Shown here in pieces: positions 1 to 8,454 of a DNA stretch of 36,626 nt. Each line of letters opens with the position of its first letter. Position 1 is the stretch's first letter. The notes beneath the pieces were generated by a model that had not been told where the DNA came from, searched no databases, and saw nothing but the letters and a program-made list of their open reading frames with translations. Source of the DNA: Flavobacterium fluviatile. GTDB taxonomy: Bacteria; Bacteroidota; Bacteroidia; Flavobacteriales; Flavobacteriaceae. The translations under genes were made by a program, and so were the position numbers. The stretch lies in the NCBI RefSeq assembly GCF_010645065.1, contig NZ_JAADZW010000030.1:1-36626 (forward strand). Direction: 5' to 3'.

Positions 1-105
1 GTAATTTTCCAAAGAGTATTAATTTGATGGCTAAGTTAGGAAATCTTCAATTCCTCCCCAAGTTTTGTTCTTGACCCTTAATTTCTCTGTCATAATATGA
101 TTTTT

Positions 106-864
106 CTAAAATTGAGGAATTGCATCTATCAGCGGTTTTGCAATTCGGTATTGAACTATGACACACAATAATATTAACTGTAACACAATTTTAAGCAAGA
201 GTACATAATCAGTTTTTATTTTGCCGTAAAGCTGGTGTCTTACCCAAAACAAATAGAAATAGAAGACAATCAAAATGAAATAACGCAATTCAATATTGGT
301 TTGATATCTGGCATTGATATAATTTTGAAAATACAAGAAAGGCAGCATAAATATTAAAAAAATCAAAAGTTCTCCAATTTGAAATGCATTAGAAACCAAT
401 AATTCAGGTATTGAATATCCGTGTTTGCGATAAAAAACAAAATCTGTTATAGTTAAAAATATAAGAATGACAAATCCGATAATAGTATAATGTTTATGAG
501 CAAAAAGAGGATTAATTTTTTCAATAGATTCGGTATTTAATCTTTCTTGAATAGCTCCTACATCAAATGCAGTAAAGAGAAGCGAAGCCATTCCGCCTAA
601 CAAAATTAAAAATAAAAGAGGGTTGAAATGACGCACTCTTTTGCCATCAATATAATCATGGATTGTTTTTCCGGGATGAAGAAACATTTCTTTTGCGGTA
701 TAAAAAATCCCCTTATCAAGGTGTGAAAATGCATGAAAGATATAATGAAACATTTCATGCCAGGTTATTTTACCTGTTTTAGAAGACTGCTTACAATTTG
801 GACAATAATGACCGTAGAAATTTGTCTCACAATTTTTGCAGGTTATTTTAGCATTGTGACTCAT
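106..864 (-). CDS. DUF3667-type zinc-ribbon membrane protein
   Basis: Predicted inner-membrane protein of 252 aa. The N-terminus holds a zinc-ribbon-like cysteine set (C9, C12, C21, C24 in the pattern CKNC...YCPNC), followed by a short soluble helix with the segment KTIHDYIDGKRVRHFNPL. About five hydrophobic segments follow, from roughly residue 80 to the C-terminus. This layout is the hallmark of the DUF3667 family, common in Bacteroidota and of unknown function. The ATG at 864 begins directly before the cysteine motif, so the start is well supported. It is the last leftward gene before the window edge, and a hairpin at 927-965 separates it from the next upstream gene. Family call by motif; no function can be assigned. 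Confidence 0.8.
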   Translation of the reverse strand: MSHNAKITCKNCETNFYGHYCPNCKQSSKTGKITWHEMFHYIFHAFSHLDKGIFYTAKEMFLHPGKTIHDYIDGKRVRHFNPLLFLILLGGMASLLFTAFDVGAIQERLNTESIEKINPLFAHKHYTIIGFVILIFLTITDFVFYRKHGYSIPELLVSNAFQIGELLIFLIFMLPFLYFQNYINARYQTNIELRYFILIVFYFYLFWVRHQLYGKIKTDYVLLLKIVLQLILLCVIVQYRIAKPLIDAIPQF

Positions 865-926
865 AGGGGTAATGCAAATTTATATTTATAATTAAAAACC
901 TCCTAATAATTAATTGTTTGTGTTAA

Positions 927-965
927 AACTAAAAGAAACAATTCACCGAATTGTTTCTTTTAGTT
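927..965 (-). terminator. Perfect 18-bp inverted repeat, terminator of the Spy-like gene
   Basis: The arms 927-944 and 948-965 are perfectly complementary over 18 bp with a 3-base loop. It lies 15 bases past the stop of the minus-strand gene at 980-1462. On that strand it is followed only by a short TTTT run, so it is a plausible intrinsic terminator of the upstream gene. The stem is longer than the other terminators in the window. Confidence 0.65.
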
Positions 966-979
966 ATGTGTAACTTTCT

Positions 980-1462
980 TTATTCTTTTTTTGATTTATT
1001 CATTTCCCCAATAAAAGGAATAGAATCCTGAATTGAAGATCTTATGGTTACCTGCAGATATTGTTCTAACTGTACAAATTTAGCGGCGTTAATTTCTCCT
1101 AATTCTTTTTTTACCTTTGTATAGGATTTAAATAGTAGTTTATCTAAATCCATATTGTTTTTAAAATTTGCCTGTGTTAATTCATCCGCTTTGGAAGGAC
1201 TTAGTGTGGAGTAATTTTTGGCATATTCATCAATAATCTGAATTTTTTTTCTTCCTAATTCTTTTCTTTCTGTTTCATATTTATCATAAATTTCCTGAAA
1301 TGTCGCAGTCTGTGAATCGGAAAGATTCATGAACTCTTTTACAAGATCCCATTTGGATTTTCCATAAATGTCCTGTATAATGGTTATCTCATCATCAATA
1401 ACGGACTGGGCAAAGCAATTAACAGAGACAGTAAGAACAAATAAAAGCAGTAATTTTTTCAT
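980..1462 (-). CDS. Small secreted Spy/LTXXQ-like helical protein
   Basis: Exported protein of 160 aa. Residues 1-18 form a signal peptide (MKKLLLLFVLTVSVNCFA, cleavage before Q). The mature part is highly charged and helical. Segments such as LSDSQTATFQEIYDKYETER resemble the LTxxQ repeats of the periplasmic Spy/CpxP chaperone group: a helix start with Leu-Ser/Thr-x-x-Gln, then long amphipathic helices. Many Bacteroidota genomes carry such short proteins of unknown role. It lies 211 bp downstream of the arylsulfatase on the same strand, and an intrinsic terminator follows. The Spy-like role is inferred from composition and the weak LTxxQ-like motif only; hypothetical secreted protein is the safe call. 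Confidence 0.6.
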   Translation of the reverse strand: MKKLLLLFVLTVSVNCFAQSVIDDEITIIQDIYGKSKWDLVKEFMNLSDSQTATFQEIYDKYETERKELGRKKIQIIDEYAKNYSTLSPSKADELTQANFKNNMDLDKLLFKSYTKVKKELGEINAAKFVQLEQYLQVTIRSSIQDSIPFIGEMNKSKKE

Positions 1463-1673
1463 AATTCTATTTTTTAATAGTTTTTAAAAAGGGTTTAATT
1501 TTTTGTTTGTTTATTAAAGTCGTAACTAAGTGAGTCTCCAGGTCCAAACTGATAAGCAGAAACGTAGTCAGTAACAATACCATGCTATAACAGGCCTGTT
1601 AATAATCATTTCTAACAGCTGCTGAGATTGATTGCAGGTAATTGTGAAGATTCATTGAAAGCAGAGAGTTTGT

Positions 1674-4037
1674 TTATTTTTTAGGATAAGAAATTTTAGT
1701 TGCTCCAATTGTCCCATTAAAGGCAAAAGGTGCCTGATCATAATAGTCAGTGGACACTGGTGATCCAAGATCGCTTCCTATATCAAAACAGTCATTTGCC
1801 GTAAATATAAGCGGAGCTGTCACAGGCACCTGACCCTGAGCGATTGCTTTGCCGTTAGCCTTAATAATGATATCCATCGCAGATCCTGGTTTAGGGCTGA
1901 TTAGCTTTGATTCAACGGTGATATTTACTTTTCCTTTAGGCAGTTTGTCCTTCGCTTTAATTTGGGTGCGGCTGATTTCAAAGAGGTTATATTCATAGCA
2001 TAATATTCCGTCTTTTATGTAGCAGCTGAGTCCGCCTGAAAAAGCGCCAAGCGAATACAGTACACCATTAGCATTTTCCGGAACGGTTATATCCATGCTG
2101 ACTGTATTATTGAATTTCCCGAGCTTTGGAGCAGCAAATTCTGGCATACGGGTCACAGTTCCTGTAAATTTCCAGTTTGTGTAAGGCGTTGCCGGAGCAT
2201 CTTCAGGATGAAATATCACAGACCAAAGACCTCCTCCAATAGGCAGGTTTTTATTTTTTGCAGATTCAACTAAAAATAAGCTTTTCATTTCTGCAAGTTT
2301 ATCCGGCATTTTTGCAGAAAGGTCATTTGCCTGACTCCAATCTTCATTAATATTATACAATTGCCATACATCTTTTTCCGGATTCCAGTCTAAAATACCT
2401 TTTGGAAGTCCGGGAACCCATGGAATCCTTGGGCCGAAAGTACAGGCATACCATCCGTCGTTATAAATTCCCCGGCTTCCCATAATATCAAAGAATTGCG
2501 TTTTGTGAGTGTCTTTTGCTTTGGCATCTGCAAAAGTATATTCCATACTTACCCCATCAATAGGATCCTGTGTAAAATTGTTGACAGTTTGTGGTGCAGT
2601 AATTTTAACGGCTTCATAAATAGTAGGAACAATATCTATCACATGGTGAAATTGTGTGCGTGGTGTGTTGTCATGTTTGATTTTTTCCGGCCATGCTATA
2701 GCCAATAGCTGCCTTGTGCCTCCAAAATGTGCAGCAACCAATTTAGTGGATTTATAAGGCGTACTGCCTGCCCATGCCCATCCGGCATTGTACATATTGT
2801 CTGTTTTGGGAGAACCAAGGACATCCAGGCCTCCAAGTTCATTTAGTGTTTTAATGTGTTGAGAAATAGTAGTAGGTATTCCATTTTGAGCGAGTAGTTC
2901 ACTAATGCTCCCATTCTGGCCTTCAGCAGAAGAACCATTATCGCCCCAGATATAAAATATCAGCGTATTATCCAATTTTCCCTGCTGCTCCAATTCGTCA
3001 ATAATACGTCCGGCATTATAATCTGCATGTTCGGCAAAACCTGCAAATACTTCCATTAATCGTCTTTGAAATGGTTTTTCATCATCCGGAATGCTTTCCC
3101 AGGATGCCATAGTGGCATCACGCGACGTTAACTGGGTATCCTTTGGGATCCATCCTAATTCTTTTTGTCTGGCAAAAGCACGTTCACGGTATTTGTCCCA
3201 GCCATCGTCAAATTTGCCTTTGTATTTATCTGCCCACTCTTTCATTACATGGTGAGGGCCGTGTGCAGCACCGGGAGCCCAGTACATTAGAAAAGGCTTT
3301 TCAGGCGAAAATGCCTGCTGTTCGCGTAACCAATGAATGGCATCGTCTGCAATATCTTCTGTCAAATGGTAATAGTCATGACCCTCAGTATGATGCGGAT
3401 GCTCAACAAAAGTAGTGTTGCGTACCATATTTGGCTCATATTGTGAAGCTTCACCGGCAAGAAAGCCATAGAAGTATTCGAATCCATAACCGGTCGGCCA
3501 ATAGTCAAAAGGTCCTTTTGTAGTTGTTTGTTCAGCCGGGGTATTATGCCATTTCCCGAATGCACTGGTATTATAACCATAATTTTTTAATACCTCAGCA
3601 ACTGTTGCAGCAGTTTTTGGGATGGTTCCACTGAATCCGTCCCAGTCATTGGCCAATTCACAAATTTGTCCGTTGCCTACTACTGTGTGGTTTCTCCCTG
3701 TGAGCAAGGATGCTCTGGTTGGCGAACACATGGCTGTAGAGTGAAAACGATTATAAGATATACCGAGCTTTGCAACACGGTCTAATGTAGGTGTGTTTAT
3801 TTCGCCTCCGTATGTGCTTGGAGTTGCAGGGCCTACATCATCCATTAGTATAATCAGGATATTAGGCGCATCTGCAGGCAGTCGTTTTGGGTCTGATCTT
3901 TTTTGATAGGTTGAAGTTTTGATAATCAGTCCGGCTTTGCTGGCTGAAGGTGTGGGAGGAAAAGGTAACACATCCTGACCGAAAGTCAAAAACACATTGC
4001 TGATTAAAAGCAAAAAACAGGAGTATTTTGTTTTCAT
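1674..4037 (-). CDS. Secreted arylsulfatase (formylglycine-dependent, S1 family)
   Basis: Hydrolyses sulfate esters, probably on sulfated glycans or aryl sulfates, outside the cytoplasm. Residues 1-20 are a signal peptide ending FLTFG before QD. The sulfatase domain starts at about residue 55 with NILIILMDDVG; D66 and D67 are metal ligands. C104 in CSPTRASLLTGR is the cysteine converted to formylglycine by an FGE/anaerobic maturase. Further active-site motifs are FGKWH, GAAHGPH and the metal-binding WGDNGSS. At 787 aa it matches the long arylsulfatase (AtsA-like) subgroup, whose C-terminal ~200 residues form a beta-rich domain. No sulfatase-maturation gene is visible in the window, so activation depends on a distant gene. 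It stands alone between a tRNA gene and the Spy-like protein. Substrate unknown. Confidence 0.9.
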   Translation of the reverse strand: MKTKYSCFLLLISNVFLTFGQDVLPFPPTPSASKAGLIIKTSTYQKRSDPKRLPADAPNILIILMDDVGPATPSTYGGEINTPTLDRVAKLGISYNRFHSTAMCSPTRASLLTGRNHTVVGNGQICELANDWDGFSGTIPKTAATVAEVLKNYGYNTSAFGKWHNTPAEQTTTKGPFDYWPTGYGFEYFYGFLAGEASQYEPNMVRNTTFVEHPHHTEGHDYYHLTEDIADDAIHWLREQQAFSPEKPFLMYWAPGAAHGPHHVMKEWADKYKGKFDDGWDKYRERAFARQKELGWIPKDTQLTSRDATMASWESIPDDEKPFQRRLMEVFAGFAEHADYNAGRIIDELEQQGKLDNTLIFYIWGDNGSSAEGQNGSISELLAQNGIPTTISQHIKTLNELGGLDVLGSPKTDNMYNAGWAWAGSTPYKSTKLVAAHFGGTRQLLAIAWPEKIKHDNTPRTQFHHVIDIVPTIYEAVKITAPQTVNNFTQDPIDGVSMEYTFADAKAKDTHKTQFFDIMGSRGIYNDGWYACTFGPRIPWVPGLPKGILDWNPEKDVWQLYNINEDWSQANDLSAKMPDKLAEMKSLFLVESAKNKNLPIGGGLWSVIFHPEDAPATPYTNWKFTGTVTRMPEFAAPKLGKFNNTVSMDITVPENANGVLYSLGAFSGGLSCYIKDGILCYEYNLFEISRTQIKAKDKLPKGKVNITVESKLISPKPGSAMDIIIKANGKAIAQGQVPVTAPLIFTANDCFDIGSDLGSPVSTDYYDQAPFAFNGTIGATKISYPKK

Positions 4038-4495
4038 ACTGTAAATTATATTAAGTGAATAAATAGAATTTAATTAGGCAGGACAATTATTATAACAATA
4101 TATGGATTACAAATATTTAGTTAAAAGTACAAAAAAATATATATAAAACACTGATTTTCAATAAAAAACAATGTTGTTTGTTATTAGGGACTAAATCGTT
4201 TTTTTTTTCTTCCTGTTTTGAAACTATGGTGCAATAAATTCTGCTAGTAAAATCATGTAGGTTTGATATACCAAATGCAAAAAACATAACAAACGGATAT
4301 TTTGCTTTGCAAGATGATTAAAAAATAAGAATTAAATGTCAAGTCCTTGTAATTGCCTTACATGATCTCAGAATGATTAGACTTGTATAGATTTAATAGT
4401 AATAATTTTGAAAAGGGAATGACAAACCTGCGAGTAAAATTTTAAAAAATACAAAAACAAGAAGGGCTTGTTAGGTCAAATTTAAAATAAAAAAG
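4038..4495. other. AT-rich gap without a recognised gene
   Basis: I see no convincing coding sequence, RNA or repeat here. It contains the arylsulfatase leader at its left end, a 10-T run near 4200 and a small palindrome (AAACAATGTTGTTT) near 4168. No clean TAnnTTTG promoter facing the sulfatase was found. Confidence 0.5.
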
Positions 4496-4530
4496 CCTGT
4501 AACTCTTGAAAACAAGTAATTACAGACTTT
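4490..4530 (-). terminator. Terminator downstream of tRNA-Leu
   Basis: The arms AAAAAGCCTGTAA and TTACAGACTTTTT flank a roughly 15-base loop, with A and T tracts on either side. It sits 5 bases past the 3' end of the minus-strand tRNA and is a probable intrinsic terminator. Confidence 0.65.
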
Positions 4531-4535
4531 TTAAG

Positions 4536-4615
4536 TACCCGGAGCCGGAGTCGAACCGGCACGGTTTCCCACAGGTGTTTGAGACCAGCGCGTCTACCAA
4601 TTCCGCCATCCGGGC
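4536..4615 (-). tRNA. tRNA-Leu (anticodon CAA)
   Basis: The reverse complement starts GCCCGGATGGCGGAATTGG and folds as a class II tRNA. The 7-bp acceptor stem pairs GCCCGGA with TCCGGGT (first pair G-U). The D arm shows the leucine-type GGCGGAATTGGTAGACGCG pattern. The anticodon loop is CTCAAAC, giving anticodon CAA for UUG codons. A short variable arm (GG GAAA CC) is followed by the T arm GCCGG-TTCGACT-CCGGC. The anticodon stem has one U-U mismatch. CCA is not encoded (the 3' flank is CTT), so it must be added by the CCA-adding enzyme. Confidence 0.93.
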
Positions 4616-4701
4616 TTAGCAGACGAAAAAAACCATCAAAAAATGATTGTTTTAACGCAATAGAATGAAGTCATAAATGATATCATTCCTTTAACACGGT
4701 G

Positions 4702-4709
4702 CAAATGTA
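4702..4709 (-). promoter_or_regulatory. -7 box (TACATTTG) of tRNA-Leu promoter
   Basis: Reads TACATTTG on the minus strand, matching the Bacteroidota TAnnTTTG -7 consensus, and lies about 87 bases upstream of the mature tRNA 5' end. No clear TTG -33 box was found at the expected distance, so the assignment is moderate. Confidence 0.45.
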
Positions 4710-4775
4710 AAAAATAAAATTAAAAGTTCTGCTAAAAATACTCGAAAATTTCCTTTCAGTCTCCAATAAATTTTA

Positions 4776-4783
4776 TAAATTTG
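4776..4783 (+). promoter_or_regulatory. -7 box (TAAATTTG) of prs promoter
   Basis: TAAATTTG matches TAnnTTTG, and a weak -33 (TTTC at 4754-4757) lies 18 bases upstream. Initiation near 4788 would give an unusually long leader of about 115 bases before the prs ATG at 4903. Confidence 0.55.
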
Positions 4784-4902
4784 CACCTCGTTAAAACGAA
4801 GCACACACAACTAACTACATCCGAGGGAGATACAGGGTTTGACTGAAAAAATAAATTTAGCCGGACTCCATAGAAAACCAAGGAATAAAACAACAAATTA
4901 TA

Positions 4903-5844
4903 ATGTCGCACCTAGAACCAGAAGCTAAAATTTTTGCTTGTTCACAAAGTGTTTATCTTGCAGAAAAAATTGCAAAAGAGTACGGAATTCCGTTAGGGAA
5001 AGTAACGATGTCAACGTATAGCGATGGAGAATTTCAGCCGTCTTACGAAGAATCAATACGAGGTTTACGTGTTTTTATCGTTTGTTCCACTTTTCCAACA
5101 GCCGATAATTTGATGGAATTGTTGTTGATGATTGATGCTGCTAAACGTGCATCTGCACGGCATATTACAGCTGTAATGCCTTATTTTGGCTGGGCAAGAC
5201 AGGACAGAAAAGACAAGCCAAGAGTTCCGATTGGGGCTAAATTAGTCGCCAATCTGTTAAGTGCTGCAGGAGCGACAAGAGTAATGACAATGGATTTGCA
5301 TGCAGACCAGATTCAGGGCTTTTTTGAAAAACCGGTAGATCATCTATTTGCATCAACTATCTTTTTACCATACGTAGAAAGCTTAAAATTAGACAATCTA
5401 ACCATTGCATCTCCGGACATGGGAGGTTCAAAAAGAGCTTATGCGTATTCTAAGTTTTTAGAATCAGATGTGGTAATCTGTTACAAACAAAGAAAAGCAG
5501 CCAACGTTATCGACACTATGGAACTGATTGGTGAAGTGAAAGGACGTAATGTAATCTTAGTAGATGACATGATTGATACTGGTGGTACTTTAGCAAAAGC
5601 GGCAGACCTGATGATCGAAAAAGGTGCATTAAGCGTTAGGGCAATTTGTACACACCCTATATTATCAGGCGGTGCGTATGAGAAAATTGAAAATTCGAAA
5701 CTAACAGAATTAATCGTTACAGATTCTATTCCGTTAAAGAAAGAATCAAATAAAATCAGAGTAGTGAGTTGTGCGCCTCTTTTTGCCGAAGTGATGCACA
5801 TGGTACACCACAACAATTCCATCAGTGGAAAATTTATAATGTAG
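4903..5844 (+). CDS. prs: Ribose-phosphate pyrophosphokinase
   Basis: Makes PRPP from ribose 5-phosphate and ATP in the cytoplasm, feeding purine, pyrimidine, histidine, tryptophan and NAD synthesis. At 313 aa it has the normal length for class I enzymes. Visible motifs are KIFACSQSVYLAEKIA at the start, SDGEFQPSYEESIRG (flexible loop region), YFGWARQDRKDKPR (ATP-binding loop), TMDLHADQIQGFF (Mg/PRPP signature) and NVILVDDMIDTGGTLAKA (PRPP-binding loop). The long 5' leader (4788-4902) could hold regulatory structure. rplY follows after 49 bp, the usual prs-ctc pairing. It supplies the substrate of PurF, encoded about 4 kb downstream on the other strand. Confidence 0.97.
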   Translation: MSHLEPEAKIFACSQSVYLAEKIAKEYGIPLGKVTMSTYSDGEFQPSYEESIRGLRVFIVCSTFPTADNLMELLLMIDAAKRASARHITAVMPYFGWARQDRKDKPRVPIGAKLVANLLSAAGATRVMTMDLHADQIQGFFEKPVDHLFASTIFLPYVESLKLDNLTIASPDMGGSKRAYAYSKFLESDVVICYKQRKAANVIDTMELIGEVKGRNVILVDDMIDTGGTLAKAADLMIEKGALSVRAICTHPILSGGAYEKIENSKLTELIVTDSIPLKKESNKIRVVSCAPLFAEVMHMVHHNNSISGKFIM

Positions 5845-5893
5845 TCTGACTATAATAAAATTTGAATATTTTTAATAACTATATTTTTTTACA

Positions 5894-6505
5894 ATGAAAT
5901 CGATTACAATTAAAGGATCAGAAAGAGAAAGCGTGGGCAAAGTGTCAACTAAAGCCTTACGTAATGCTGGAGCGGTTCCTTGCGTGTTATACGGAGGAAA
6001 TCAGGCAGTACACTTCTCAGCAGAAGCTGCGGCTTTCAAAAACTTGGTTTTCACTCCAAACGCACACACAGTTGTGATTGAGCTTGGTAAAGGAAAATCA
6101 TTCAATGCAATTTTGCAGGATATCCAGGTTCACCCTGTAACGGACAAAATTTTGCACATTGACTTCTTCCAGTTATTTGATGATAAGGAAATCACAATGG
6201 AAGTTCCTGTGAAAATTGTTGGTACATCTAAAGGTGTTCTTGCGGGTGGTGTTTTACGTTTAAACCAACGTAAATTAAAAGTTAAAGCTTTACCAGCAAA
6301 TCTTCCTGATTTTGTTGAAGCTGACATTACGCCACTTGAAATGGGTAACAAATTATATGTTACTAAAGTTGGAAAGCCAGAGTACAAAATTATGCATCCG
6401 GACAACACAGTTGTAGCTCAGGTAAGAATTTCTCGTGCTGCTATGAAAGCTGCTCAGGAAGCTGCAAAAGCTGCAAAAGCTCCTGCAAAAGGAAAGAAAA
6501 AATAA
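5894..6505 (+). CDS. rplY: 50S ribosomal protein L25/general stress protein Ctc
   Basis: Binds 5S rRNA in the large ribosomal subunit. The protein has 203 aa. Residues 1-95 are the L25 RNA-binding domain (opening MKSITIKGSERESVGKVS, with ALRNAGAVPCVLYGG). Residues 100-185 are the beta-rich TL5/CTC C-terminal domain, followed by an Ala/Lys-rich tail ending APAKGKKK. This long form is the CTC type rather than the short E. coli L25. It lies 49 bp behind prs, a conserved pairing that suggests co-transcription, and a strong intrinsic terminator follows. Confidence 0.95.
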   Translation: MKSITIKGSERESVGKVSTKALRNAGAVPCVLYGGNQAVHFSAEAAAFKNLVFTPNAHTVVIELGKGKSFNAILQDIQVHPVTDKILHIDFFQLFDDKEITMEVPVKIVGTSKGVLAGGVLRLNQRKLKVKALPANLPDFVEADITPLEMGNKLYVTKVGKPEYKIMHPDNTVVAQVRISRAAMKAAQEAAKAAKAPAKGKKK

Positions 6506-6521
6506 TTTTTTTCAATCATAC

Positions 6522-6558
6522 AAAAAGCCTCAATCTTACGGTTGGGGCTTTTTTTTTT
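6522..6558 (+). terminator. Intrinsic terminator of prs-rplY
   Basis: AAAAAGCCTCAA and TTGGGGCTTTTT arms with an 8-base loop, followed by a run of ten T residues. A textbook rho-independent terminator 17 bases after the rplY stop. Confidence 0.88.
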
Positions 6559-6559
6559 A

Positions 6560-7001
6560 GTGTCTAAGGTGCTGAAATACTAAGATTTTTATCTTTAAAC
6601 GGTTTCGAACTCCGCTCAGTCTGATACGCTAAATGTTTGTCATGCTGAGCGGAGTCGAAGCCTTTTTTATGATTTGTTTTTTAGAAGCAGAATGTTTGCG
6701 GGTTTTCAAGACGTGACATTCCTGCCATCCGCTATATCTTTTCCCTGCTAAAGAAGCAAGAAAAAGGATGCCGCTGCTGTCAGGGCTAGCCAGAAGTTTA
6801 GTTTTTTATTAGAAAATTTCATAAGTTGAGGGCAAAAAAGAGTAAGTCTGGAAAAGAAATCAGAAAAATAAAATCTGCTTCATCTGCAAAATCTGCGAGA
6901 AAACTTTATCGCGAACTTTGGCATTAAATTGATCATCCAAAATCAATAATCTAATTTTCAAATTATCTAATTAACACATTTCCTAATTCCCCGATTAACC
7001 C
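6560..7001. repeat. Non-coding gap with dispersed-repeat-like elements
   Basis: No gene is visible. It holds an imperfect inverted repeat at 6603-6660 with arms containing TTCGAACTCCGCTCAG and CTGAGCGGAGTCGAAG, which resembles a REP/palindromic intergenic element. A 9-bp tandem motif follows at 6873-6899: ATCTGC repeated three times, spaced by TTC and AAA. An AT-rich stretch of short TCTAATT-type repetitions runs up to the pth promoter. I recall similar elements from other Flavobacterium intergenic regions, but the copy number here needs a genome search. Confidence 0.5.
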
Positions 7002-7009
7002 TATTTTTG
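7002..7009 (+). promoter_or_regulatory. -7 box (TATTTTTG) of pth
   Basis: TATTTTTG ends only 5 bases before the pth ATG at 7015. A weak TTTC -33 lies at 6979-6982, 19 bases upstream. The placement predicts transcription starting at or within a base or two of the start codon. Confidence 0.6.
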
Positions 7010-7014
7010 CAAAC

Positions 7015-7692
7015 ATGATAAAATGGATAAACAACCTGTTTTCATCAACACCTAAAGAAGAAAACACACAAAATATTATAAAACCGGAAGTTCACGAACA
7101 CCAAAAAAACAATATAAAAAGCGTGAGTAAAAAATATTTAATAGTTGGATTAGGAAATATCGGAGCCGAGTATGTAAATACCAGACATAACATCGGATTT
7201 AAAGTTTTGGATTTTTTAGCCAAAAAAGAAAGCCTATCGTTCGAAACCGTAAAATTGGGTTCATTGGCCGAATATAAATTTAAAGGAAGAACTTTTTTGC
7301 TGTTAAAACCAAACACATACATGAACCTTAGCGGAAAAGCAGTAAAATTCTGGATGGATAAAGAAAATATTCCGCTTGAAAATGTGATGGTCATAACAGA
7401 TGATTTAAACCTATCTTTCGGAACTATCCGAATCAAGCCAAAAGGAAGTGACGGAGGCCATAACGGACTTAAAAACATCAATCTGGTTCTAAATACGCAG
7501 CAGTATACCCGTTTTAGATTTGGCATCAGCGATCAGTTCAAAAAAGGGCAGCAGGTTGACTACGTTTTAGGAGAATGGGATGAAGAGGAAAAAGCAAAAT
7601 TACCTGAAAGGTTAGAAATAGCTTCAGAAATTATCAAATCTTTCGGTACGGCAGGATTAGAAAATACAATGACAACTTTTAACGGAAAGTAA
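7015..7692 (+). CDS. pth: Peptidyl-tRNA hydrolase
   Basis: Cleaves peptidyl-tRNAs released from stalled ribosomes, recycling tRNA. The protein has 225 aa. The catalytic domain starts at about residue 41 with KYLIVGLGNIGAEYVNTRHN, where the RHN histidine is catalytic. It continues with KPNTYMNLSGKAV, a DDLNLSFGTIRIKPKGSDGGHNGL segment and a C-terminal helix. Residues 1-38 are a hydrophilic extension (MIKWINNLFSSTPKEE...) absent from the ~190-aa E. coli enzyme. A GTG at 7123 would give a canonical start. I prefer ATG 7015 because a clear -7 box sits just upstream of it and the extension is open. The transcript may be leaderless. Confidence 0.93.
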   Translation: MIKWINNLFSSTPKEENTQNIIKPEVHEHQKNNIKSVSKKYLIVGLGNIGAEYVNTRHNIGFKVLDFLAKKESLSFETVKLGSLAEYKFKGRTFLLLKPNTYMNLSGKAVKFWMDKENIPLENVMVITDDLNLSFGTIRIKPKGSDGGHNGLKNINLVLNTQQYTRFRFGISDQFKKGQQVDYVLGEWDEEEKAKLPERLEIASEIIKSFGTAGLENTMTTFNGK

Positions 7693-7785
7693 AGATTTAC
7701 AGGATTTTGGTGTAAAAACAACAATTATCAATTAACTTAATTCAATTTAAACGAAATAGAATTTTCTATTCCAAAGTTAAATGTA

Positions 7786-7793
7786 TAAATTTG
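7786..7793 (+). promoter_or_regulatory. -7 box (TAAATTTG) of sodA
   Basis: Matches TAnnTTTG, 34 bases before the sodA ATG. No good -33 box is visible. Confidence 0.5.
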
Positions 7794-7827
7794 AATAAAT
7801 TATTATAAATCATAAAAATCATATATC

Positions 7828-8436
7828 ATGGCTTTTGAATTACCACAATTACCTTATGCTTATGACGCATTAGAACCACATATTGATGCGCGTACAATGG
7901 AAATCCATCATACAAAACATCATAATGCGTATACAACAAACCTAAATGCTGCTATTGCCGGAACAGATTTAGAAGGAAAAACAATCGAAAATATCTTAAT
8001 CAACTTAGATAAAACAAACGCTGCAGTTCGTAACAACGGTGGAGGTTTTTACAACCACAACTTATTCTGGACAGTAATGGCTCCAGATGGTGGCGGATTG
8101 CCAACAGGTGATTTGTTAGCAGCTATCGAATCTTCTTTTGGATCTTTCGAAGAGTTTAAAGCAAAATTTGCTAAAGCAGGAGCGACACAATTTGGTTCAG
8201 GATGGGCTTGGTTGTGTGTTCAAAAAGGCGGAAAATTAGACGTTTGCGGAACCCCAAACCAGGACAATCCATTAATGCCGGAAGTGGGCTGCGGTGGAAC
8301 TCCAATCTTAGGAATGGATGTTTGGGAGCATGCTTACTACTTAAATTACCAAAACAGAAGACCGGATTACATTGAAGCTTTCTTCAGTGTAATTAACTGG
8401 ACAGAAGTGGCAAGAAGATTTGCTTTAGATAAATAA
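7828..8436 (+). CDS. sodA: Superoxide dismutase, Mn type
   Basis: Dismutates superoxide to oxygen and peroxide. It has 202 aa, the standard Fe/Mn SOD length, and no signal peptide, so it is cytoplasmic. Metal ligands are H27 (MEIHHTKHH), the His of FYNHNLFW, and Asp and His in MDVWEHAYYLNYQNRRPDY. The second-sphere pattern is NNGGGFYNHN plus a Gln in PNQDNPLM, the arrangement expected of Mn-dependent enzymes rather than Fe enzymes. Metal use is inferred from these residues and could be cambialistic. It is monocistronic, with its own promoter and a strong terminator. Confidence 0.95.
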   Translation: MAFELPQLPYAYDALEPHIDARTMEIHHTKHHNAYTTNLNAAIAGTDLEGKTIENILINLDKTNAAVRNNGGGFYNHNLFWTVMAPDGGGLPTGDLLAAIESSFGSFEEFKAKFAKAGATQFGSGWAWLCVQKGGKLDVCGTPNQDNPLMPEVGCGGTPILGMDVWEHAYYLNYQNRRPDYIEAFFSVINWTEVARRFALDK

Positions 8437-8454
8437 GAAAATAGAGTAAAGACA

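Noticed and set aside
2496..3415. Plus-strand open frames of 70 and 90 aa
   Set aside because: They lie opposite the arylsulfatase gene, have no recognisable motif and are explained as antisense shadows.
6873..6899. CRISPR-like repetition (three ATCTGC units)
   Set aside because: Units are only 9 bp apart with no spacers; a short tandem motif, not a CRISPR array.
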